A stretch of 5,464 nt of DNA from an uncultured delta proteobacterium (GTDB lineage Bacteria > Desulfobacterota > WTBG01 > CAIYCZ01): positions 1-5,464 of the forward strand of contig CAIYCZ010000048.1 of the NCBI GenBank assembly GCA_903924805.1, written 5' to 3'. Both the position numbers and the translations under genes were made by a program. The stretch's first letter is position 1, and each line of letters begins with the position of its first letter. The notes beneath the pieces are model-generated. The model did not search any database, was not told the DNA's origin, and saw only the letters and a list, made by a program, of their open reading frames with translations. Positions 1 through 4,529 of the stretch are shown here, piece after piece.

Positions 1-339
1 AAAGAGCGCACCAGAAATTTTGCCTTGAAAGCAATTAATCTTGTGGAAGCACTGCCAAGAGGACGAATCTCTGATGTTCTGGGCAGGCAATTGCTTCGAT
101 CTGGTACATCTGTTGGTGCTAATTACCGGGCTGCATGTAGAGCAAAATCTTCTGCAGACTTTATCTCGAAGATGGGTATCGTTGAAGAAGAAATTGACGA
201 ATCACTATATTGGATGGAATTACTTGTATCATCAGGCTTGGTTTGTCATGATAAAATTGCTGATCTTTTGAATGAAGCAAATCAATTAACGGCGATAACT
301 GTTTCTTCAATTAAAACGGCCAAGCGAAATAGACGATAG
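1..339 (+). CDS. Four-helix-bundle protein (S23 / 23S rRNA intervening-sequence protein family), 5'-truncated by the window edge
   Basis: The frame is open to the first base, and 112 residues are visible. A TTG at 25 could serve as a start, but the eight codons before it read KERTRNFA, which matches the usual N-terminal helix of this family (a KERT-x-x-FA pattern). The true start is therefore probably a few codons to the left. Family signatures are the segment RSGTSVGANYRAA (about residues 33-45) followed by an acidic stretch EEEIDESLYWMELL (about 62-75). The family forms small all-helical bundles that assemble into pentamers. Some members are encoded inside 23S rRNA intervening sequences, and the Avd protein of diversity-generating retroelements is a structural relative. 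The cellular role of stand-alone members is unknown. No rRNA or reverse transcriptase is visible here. The basic tail KTAKRNRR could bind nucleic acid, which is inference only. Family assignment is strong; function is not assigned. Confidence 0.9.
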   Translation, partial: KERTRNFALKAINLVEALPRGRISDVLGRQLLRSGTSVGANYRAACRAKSSADFISKMGIVEEEIDESLYWMELLVSSGLVCHDKIADLLNEANQLTAITVSSIKTAKRNRR

Positions 340-353
340 TTTTTAAATTCCGC

Positions 354-375
354 ATTCAGCAATCACAAATCAGCA
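354..375. repeat. Short degenerate direct repeat (ATTCAGCA / AATCAGCA)
   Basis: ATTCAGCA at 354-361 and AATCAGCA at 368-375 differ at one base and are spaced with a 14-nt period. They lie in the AT-rich gap just after the four-helix-bundle gene. The pattern resembles the degenerate repeat text of the 2106-2240 gap, which also has a 14-nt period, but the stretch is short and chance cannot be excluded. Confidence 0.3.
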
Positions 376-401
376 TTTGTAAACCCCGAGCCCCGTTTTT
401 C

Positions 402-408
402 GGAGGTG
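402..408 (+). promoter_or_regulatory. Ribosome binding site of the carbamoyltransferase gene
   Basis: GGAGGTG is a full complement to the 16S anti-Shine-Dalgarno tail. It ends only a few bases before the ATG at 411, closer than usual. The start is still supported, because the MYILGI opening is typical of the family and the next in-frame Met is far downstream, near residue 164. Confidence 0.75.
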
Positions 409-410
409 GT

Positions 411-2105
411 ATGTACATTTTAGGCATTTGGGACGGACACGATTCCGGTGCTGCCATTATTAAGGATAATCAGATCCTGGTTGCCCTGAACGAAGAGCGG
501 CTGACCAGGCGGAAGCTTGAGGTGCGCTTTCCCGAACACTCCATCAGGAGTTGTTTACAGCACCTGAACCTTGCGCCGTCAGATATCAGGCACATCGCTG
601 TTTCCACCTATGATTTTTCTAAAACGCTGGCACGGATTTTCCCGCAGACAAAGGAAGAATACTACCTCATCAGGCGGAGAAAAAAATCTCCCGGGCTGCT
701 GAGCACACTTAAAAAGAGGGCAAAGTATTGGCTGACGGAGTATGGCCCCAGCGCATTTAGCAAACGTCTGAGCGAGACATATCTCAGGAGGACGCTTGAT
801 CAATCAGGGTTCAGTAATTATAATCTGCACCTTGTTGATCACCATCTGTGCCATGCAGCAGCAGCGGCTTTCTGCAGCGGTTTTGACCGGTGTCTGGTGA
901 TGACGGTAGATGGTATCGGTGATGCCCTGTCAGGAACTATAAGCACCCTCACCGACGGTACCCTTGAAAGGAAAGCGGAAATATCGGGTCGTCATTCACC
1001 GGGCATCTTTTTTGAGCATGTGACAAACCTGCTGAACATGCGCGAGCTTGAAGACGAGGGCAAGGTGATGGCACTGGCAAACTATGCCTATCCTATTCCT
1101 GACAGCGAAAACCCGCTGCTTGACCTTGTCCGTATAGACGGCCTCCAGGTAATTTGCAAATACAGCAGCCTGCGCATGTATGATGAGCTGAAGAAAATAT
1201 TGTGGAAGTATCCGTCCGAGCAGTTTTCCTACATGGCACAGCGCACCCTTGAGGTGCGGATAACAGATTTGGTAAAAAATGCCGTGGCAGCGACCGGCCT
1301 GCATAACGTGGCTCTCTCCGGTGGTGTGTTTTCAAACATAAAAGTCAACATGCTCATCAGAACACTGCCTGAGGTCCATGACTGTTTTGTGTTTCCGCAC
1401 ATGGGAGACGGCGGGCTGGCACTGGGGGCTGCTCTTGCACGTAATTATGAACTGAATGGAATCACATCCTGCCCGCTCAACGATGTGTTCTTAGGATTGG
1501 GGTATTGTGATGCGGATCTGAAAGCTGCCCTTGATGCGAGCGGGCTTGACTATCGCCATTGCGAGAATATCGAGGAGGAGACCGCACGGCTTATTGCCCG
1601 GGGCTTTATTGTCTTCTGGTTCCAGGGACGGATGGAATACGGCCCGCGGTCGCTCGGAAATCGCAGCATCCTGGCGCTTCCCAATTCCAAACGCATCAGG
1701 GACGTGCTCAATCTGCGGCTGAAGATGCGGGTCTGGTATCAGCCGTTCTGTCCGTCCATGCTTGAGGATGATGCCATAGTCTATCTTGATGAATACAACG
1801 GCACTCCCAATCGCTTTATGACTATGGGATACATGGTGAAGGATGAGAAGCGGGATGAAATCGAAGGAGTGATCAGCGTTGATGGCAGCTGCCGGCCGCA
1901 GATTATTTCCGCTTCGGCCTCGCGTTATGGAAAACTTCTGCAGGAAGTAAAGAACCTGACCGGCACGGGCATTGTCCTCAATACCAGTTTTAATATACAC
2001 GGAGAGCCCCTGGTCTGCTCTCCCCGGGATGCGCTGAATACGCTGGTAAAAACCCGCAATGACTATCTGGTGATGGGGAACTATCTGGTAACGCTGAAAA
2101 CCTGA
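411..2105 (+). CDS. NodU/CmcH-family O-carbamoyltransferase
   Basis: Cytoplasmic enzyme of 564 residues, the usual length for NodU, CmcH and TobZ relatives. Known members transfer a carbamoyl group from carbamoyl phosphate, through a carbamoyl-adenylate made with ATP, onto a hydroxyl of a sugar or antibiotic. The N-terminal Kae1-like domain has the opening G-x-x-x-GHDS-GAA (about 5-15), NEERLTRRK (27-35), the metal-binding cluster DHHLCHA (143-149; His144, 145 and 148), VDGIGD (166-171), ALSGGVFSN (301-309) and MGDGG (331-335; Asp333 a likely metal or nucleotide ligand). The C-terminal YrdC-like domain has GRMEYGPRSLGNRSIL (406-421), then QPFCPS (444-449), the VDGSCRPQ segment (490-497) and LNTSFNIHGEPLVCSP (523-538). 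No key motif is missing, so the enzyme looks active. The acceptor cannot be read from the sequence. The glycosyltransferase downstream suggests a sugar of a surface glycan or lipid-linked precursor. I give no symbol because nodU would imply a nodulation role that is not shown. Confidence 0.95.
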   Translation: MYILGIWDGHDSGAAIIKDNQILVALNEERLTRRKLEVRFPEHSIRSCLQHLNLAPSDIRHIAVSTYDFSKTLARIFPQTKEEYYLIRRRKKSPGLLSTLKKRAKYWLTEYGPSAFSKRLSETYLRRTLDQSGFSNYNLHLVDHHLCHAAAAAFCSGFDRCLVMTVDGIGDALSGTISTLTDGTLERKAEISGRHSPGIFFEHVTNLLNMRELEDEGKVMALANYAYPIPDSENPLLDLVRIDGLQVICKYSSLRMYDELKKILWKYPSEQFSYMAQRTLEVRITDLVKNAVAATGLHNVALSGGVFSNIKVNMLIRTLPEVHDCFVFPHMGDGGLALGAALARNYELNGITSCPLNDVFLGLGYCDADLKAALDASGLDYRHCENIEEETARLIARGFIVFWFQGRMEYGPRSLGNRSILALPNSKRIRDVLNLRLKMRVWYQPFCPSMLEDDAIVYLDEYNGTPNRFMTMGYMVKDEKRDEIEGVISVDGSCRPQIISASASRYGKLLQEVKNLTGTGIVLNTSFNIHGEPLVCSPRDALNTLVKTRNDYLVMGNYLVTLKT

Positions 2106-2110
2106 ACAGC

Positions 2111-2240
2111 AATGCCAAATGACAAAATCCAAATGACAAATAAATGTCAAATGTCGAAACCGCACTGCAAACAAAAAAATGGTTTTGAAATTTGGATTTT
2201 GAAATTCATTTGTAATTTGAGCTTTTAATTTTGTCATTCA
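2111..2240. repeat. Imperfect intergenic inverted repeat with internal 14-nt direct repeats (REP/MITE-like)
   Basis: The gap between the two large genes is almost all one AT-rich imperfect palindrome. The outer arms AATGACAAAAT (2118-2128) and ATTTTGTCATT (2228-2238) are perfect 11-bp complements. Inner matches include ATCCAAAT (2127-2134) with ATTTGGAT (2190-2197), and GAAACC (2156-2161) with GGTTTT (2181-2186). The left arm also holds two exact copies of CCAAATGACAAA (2115-2126 and 2129-2140), 14 nt apart, followed by degenerate AAATGTC units. The centre near 2162-2180 is A-rich. The right arm ends about 5 bp before the Shine-Dalgarno sequence of the next gene. No ORF lies inside. It could fold in RNA and affect read-through, or be a non-autonomous repeat element. 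No target-site duplication is evident. Confidence 0.7.
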
Positions 2241-2243
2241 TAC

Positions 2244-2249
2244 AAGGAG
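2244..2249 (+). promoter_or_regulatory. Ribosome binding site that fixes the glycosyltransferase start at 2255
   Basis: AAGGAG lies 5 nt before the ATG at 2255. An in-frame TTG at 2231 would lengthen the protein by eight residues, but it lies inside the inverted repeat and would place this Shine-Dalgarno sequence within the coding region. The ATG start also gives a typical MKKAYIP membrane-protein N-terminus. Confidence 0.8.
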
Positions 2250-2254
2250 TACCG

Positions 2255-4033
2255 ATGAAAAAAGCCTATATACCGTTTATCCTGAGCGGCCTGCTGTTCC
2301 TGGGCGGCGGCATTGTTTTGTACTGGTGGATGTCCTCCTTTGCTTCCTGGACGCTGCAGGAGCAGCTGCAGATATTTTCTCCCCTATCTCTGGAGATTAT
2401 CTTTTTCCTCGTGGTAGTGGCAATCGGCATTAACATAAAATGTTTCAAGGCGCTGTATGATGAAATCCCGAGAAATGTACGCATTGGTGCCGGCAGCATA
2501 GTAATTGCCGGGCTGGTGCTCTCCATGTTTGTTGCTCCGCGCATTCACCGGATCTACTATGACGAAGATATCTATGAAAATATCGGACAGAATATTGCCT
2601 GCCTGAAAAGTTCCAATTTCTCCTATGGGGGCACCTACCTGGAAAATATCGGCACGGTGTGGAAGAACTTCATCGGCCGGGCCGGCATGTGCAACGAGGG
2701 AAAAAATGATTACGGGGAGTATACCTGCCTGCGCCTGGAATACAATAAAGAGCCAAACGGCTGGCCGTTTATACTGAGCGTTGTGTACCGGCTGTTCGGC
2801 GTCTCAGAGCTTGCTTCGTTTCTAACCAGTAATATTCTTTTCGGCTTGTCCGTTATCGTTGTGTTTTTGAACGGGTATCTGCTGTTCAGAAGTCCCAGCG
2901 CAGGTCTGTATGGTGCATTAGTGTTTGCCCTTACCCCTGAATTTTTGCGCTGGTCGAATACCACAGCGGTTGAGCCGAGCGCTGCGTTTTTTGCGGGAGC
3001 TGCCCTGTGCAGCGCACTTATATTTCTTAAATATCGTACAACCCCGTCGCTGTTTTTAGCGGTCGTTGTTACTGCCTTTGCAGCGCAGTTCAGACCTGAG
3101 TCGGTTATGATTGTCGGGGTCGTCGGGCTTGCGATACTGTTATACGGGTGGGAGGAGCTGAAAAAGGGGCGGTTCTGGTTTTGTGCGGCTCTGTTCTTTG
3201 TCCTGATTATCCCGCATATCATCCATCTCTATGCGGTACGGGATGTCGGCTGGGGCAACACCGGGCCGAAATTTTCCCTGATGTATTTCCAGGGGAACTT
3301 CAGGAGCAATTTTCTCCACTATGTGAAGAATAAACAGTTTCCGATCCTTGTCACCATCCTGTTCCTCCTGGGTGTATTTCTGAAAACCGGTAGTGGAAAT
3401 TCAGGCGCTGCCGCATACCCGTGGAAGGAAAAGGTGGTGGCTGGTGTCTGGTTTCTTTTATTCTGGGGAATATTCATATTCTTCTATGCCGGAAGCTACA
3501 CCTATGGTGCTGACGTGCGGTTTGCACTGGTATCATATATGCCCATCGCCATTATTGCAGGCTACGGGGCATCAGCAGTTGTTTCCTGGGCAGGAAGAAA
3601 AATAGAAATAGTGCCTGCGGAATATCTGCTATTCTGTCTCATCATCATATCGTTTCTCTCCTTCCTCCCCTATGTGCGGACGGTGGGCCAGGAAGCGTGG
3701 GCAGCGCGCGCTGATCACCGGTTTGCACAGGAGATGGCAAAGGCACTCCCGGATGACTCTGTTGTACTCACCCACAATCCCAACATGTTTCTCCTCTGGG
3801 GTAAAAACGCAGCCCAGGCATCTCTTGCCACCGAGCAGACAGGGTATTTCAACAGTTTTTTCAACCGGTATAAGGGCGGAATATATTTTCACTATAATTT
3901 CTGGTGTAATGTGTCAGACCCCCTGCAGCAATCATTTTGCAAAAACATCATTGAGCGGTATCACTGCACGCCCGTCATGACATTCAAGGAAAAAGATTAT
4001 ACCTATGTGCTGTATAAAATGGAAAGGGAATAG
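2255..4033 (+). CDS. GT-C membrane glycosyltransferase (PMT/ArnT-like, GT39/GT83 type)
   Basis: A 592-residue integral inner-membrane protein. Enzymes of this fold take a sugar from a polyprenyl-phosphate donor and transfer it to a lipid, glycan or protein on the outer face of the membrane. Hydrophobic segments lie at about 5-26, 46-63, 76-95, 188-211, 215-230, 240-258, 264-278, 284-299, 307-326, 362-376, 394-412, 424-445 and 457-472. A polar, probably extracytoplasmic tail follows (about 475-592). The likely catalytic acidic motif is YYDEDIYENI (101-110; Asp103-Glu104-Asp105) in the first large loop, with the family-typical KEPNGWPFILS (165-175) behind it. YGADVRFAL (417-425) fits the conserved late Arg region. 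In ArnT and PMT proteins the acidic loop follows the first membrane helix, but here three helices precede it. Cysteines at 116, 146 and 158 in the loop, and at 551, 562 and 571 in the tail, could form disulfides outside the cytoplasm. Donor and acceptor cannot be deduced. The gene lies 149 nt after the carbamoyltransferase on the same strand, so co-transcription is possible but the hairpin-rich gap makes it uncertain. Confidence 0.85.
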   Translation: MKKAYIPFILSGLLFLGGGIVLYWWMSSFASWTLQEQLQIFSPLSLEIIFFLVVVAIGINIKCFKALYDEIPRNVRIGAGSIVIAGLVLSMFVAPRIHRIYYDEDIYENIGQNIACLKSSNFSYGGTYLENIGTVWKNFIGRAGMCNEGKNDYGEYTCLRLEYNKEPNGWPFILSVVYRLFGVSELASFLTSNILFGLSVIVVFLNGYLLFRSPSAGLYGALVFALTPEFLRWSNTTAVEPSAAFFAGAALCSALIFLKYRTTPSLFLAVVVTAFAAQFRPESVMIVGVVGLAILLYGWEELKKGRFWFCAALFFVLIIPHIIHLYAVRDVGWGNTGPKFSLMYFQGNFRSNFLHYVKNKQFPILVTILFLLGVFLKTGSGNSGAAAYPWKEKVVAGVWFLLFWGIFIFFYAGSYTYGADVRFALVSYMPIAIIAGYGASAVVSWAGRKIEIVPAEYLLFCLIIISFLSFLPYVRTVGQEAWAARADHRFAQEMAKALPDDSVVLTHNPNMFLLWGKNAAQASLATEQTGYFNSFFNRYKGGIYFHYNFWCNVSDPLQQSFCKNIIERYHCTPVMTFKEKDYTYVLYKMERE

Positions 4034-4070
4034 ATAAGAGGGAATAGGGAATAGGGGTTCGGGGCAGGGG
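4026..4070 (+). repeat. Telomere-like GGGAATA repeat with G-quadruplex potential
   Basis: GGGAATAG occurs at 4026-4033, where it supplies the stop codon of the glycosyltransferase gene. GGGAATA then occurs twice in tandem (4040-4046 and 4047-4053) and grades into a G-rich tail. Five G-tracts of 3 or 4 bases lie at 4040-4042, 4047-4049, 4054-4057, 4061-4064 and 4067-4070, separated by loops of 4, 4, 3 and 2 nt. This satisfies the usual intramolecular G-quadruplex pattern on the + strand. The last tract abuts the ATG of the broken four-helix-bundle gene at 4071, and may also act as its ribosome-binding region. Formation of the structure in the cell is not shown. Confidence 0.65.
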
Positions 4071-4145
4071 ATGAACAGTTATAAAAAGTTAGCAGTCTGG
4101 CAGAAGTCAGTTAACCTGGCAATACTCATAATTGAATTATATTGA
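4071..4145 (+). pseudogene. Truncated four-helix-bundle (S23/IVP family) gene fragment
   Basis: The ATG at 4071 opens 24 codons ending in TGA at 4143-4145. The peptide starts MNSYKKLAVWQKSVNLAILI, which matches the start of the four-helix-bundle family, where a pattern like F-x-K-L-x-V-W-Q-K-A-x-x-L is typical. Full-length members are about 110-125 residues. Here the frame stops after the first helix, and I find nothing like the rest of the family (for example a SIPSNIAEG-type segment) in any frame downstream to 4530. It is therefore a remnant, not a simple frameshift. It belongs to a different subtype from the gene at 1-339, so it is not an obvious recent duplicate of it. A functional 24-residue peptide is possible but unlikely. 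Confidence 0.7.
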
Positions 4146-4165
4146 TAATAACCAACTTGATAATA
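4142..4165. repeat. 9-bp direct repeat (TTGATAATA) at the end of the truncated gene
   Basis: TTGATAATA occurs at 4142-4150 and 4157-4165 with a 15-nt period. The first copy supplies the stop codon that ends the four-helix-bundle fragment, so the repeat lies at the point where homology stops. It could be a deletion or slippage scar, or chance in AT-rich DNA. Confidence 0.45.
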
Positions 4166-4463
4166 TCGGACAGTAGCATATTACATGTTAAAGTCATGCC
4201 TGAATTTAGGCTAAAGAACTTCTCTCGGATTTGACACAAAGTCTGCCCTGTTCTACCTCTAATGCCCTCCACAATATATCGGTTTCTACCCTTTATTTTT
4301 ATTGACTCCCTTTATTAAAGGAGTATTTTTTATTAACTAAGGGGGACTACCCTGATTGGGAATATCACTATAGATAATTGGTAGTTTTAAAATGAACCTC
4401 TATCAGCCTGTGCGATGGTGGATGATTTTTGTTTTTTAAGAATGTAAATTAAAAGGAATGGCT
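4146..4463. other. Non-coding AT-rich intergenic stretch
   Basis: I see no credible gene on either strand between the truncated gene and the tiny ORF before the kinase. The stretch holds the second TTGATAATA copy and isolated promoter-like words: TTGATA at 4157-4162 with TATTAC at 4179-4184 (16-nt spacer), and a lone TTGACA at 4231-4236 with no good -10. It also holds the terminator-like hairpin at 4305-4331 and a G-rich block at 4341-4360. ACTACC at 4346-4351 can pair with GGTAGT at 4380-4385 across a 28-nt loop. No known riboswitch or RNA family is recognised. It could contain a decayed gene or the kinase promoter region. Confidence 0.5.
4305..4331 (+). terminator. Possible rho-independent terminator
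   Basis: ACTCCCTTT (4305-4313) pairs with AAAGGAGT (4317-4324) to give an 8-bp stem with one bulged C and a 3-nt loop, followed by the T-rich tail ATTTTTT (4325-4331). The lower half of the stem is GC-containing and the upper half is A-T only, so it is a weak candidate. It lies about 270 nt after the glycosyltransferase stop and before the kinase gene, where it could separate the two units. The opposite strand lacks a good T-tract, which fixes the orientation. Confidence 0.4.
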
Positions 4464-4511
4464 ATGAAAAAATTAAAGGTTATAATTCTTTATTTACATA
4501 AGCATACCTAA
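4464..4511 (+). CDS. Tiny ORF upstream of the kinase (possible leader peptide or gene remnant)
   Basis: AAAGGA (4452-4457) lies 6 nt before an ATG at 4464, which opens a 15-codon frame MKKLKVIILYLHKHT with a TAA stop at 4509-4511. Spacing and context look like a genuine translation start, better than those of the kinase itself, and MKKLKVIILYL resembles the beginning of a signal peptide. The frame closes 18 nt before the kinase start, so translation could be coupled to the kinase. It could equally be the stump of a decayed exported-protein gene, or chance. A TATAAT at 4481-4486 lies inside it but has no -35 partner. Confidence 0.25.
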   Translation: MKKLKVIILYLHKHT

Positions 4512-4529
4512 TGGACAGAGAGTAGCATC

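Noticed and set aside
25..27. TTG as the start of the first gene
   Set aside because: The eight upstream codons match the family N-terminus and no stop intervenes, so the gene more likely begins left of the window.
41..271. Alternative + strand frame of 76 codons
   Set aside because: It overlaps the four-helix-bundle gene in another frame, and its product lacks any family signature.
1..339. Avd gene of a diversity-generating retroelement, or a 23S rRNA intervening sequence
   Set aside because: The family relationship exists, but no reverse transcriptase, template or variable repeat, or rRNA sequence is visible nearby.
2115..2160. CRISPR-like repeats
   Set aside because: The units are only 12 bp, repeat with a 14-nt period and have no spacers of proper length. 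They are part of an imperfect palindrome.
2231..2233. TTG as the start of the glycosyltransferase
   Set aside because: It lies within the inverted repeat, and the AAGGAG at 2244-2249 is well placed for the ATG at 2255.
1491..2237. Open frame of 248 codons on the - strand
   Set aside because: It is antisense to the C-terminal half of the carbamoyltransferase, whose conserved motifs are on the + strand, and its product has no recognisable domain. It also runs through the intergenic repeat.
2710..3222. Open frame of 170 codons on the - strand
   Set aside because: Antisense shadow of the glycosyltransferase. The product is low in family-like features, and the + strand encodes a coherent membrane protein.
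4481..4486. Perfect TATAAT as a kinase promoter -10 box
   Set aside because: No -35-like sequence lies 16-18 nt upstream and there is no extended -10, so in AT-rich DNA this may be chance.
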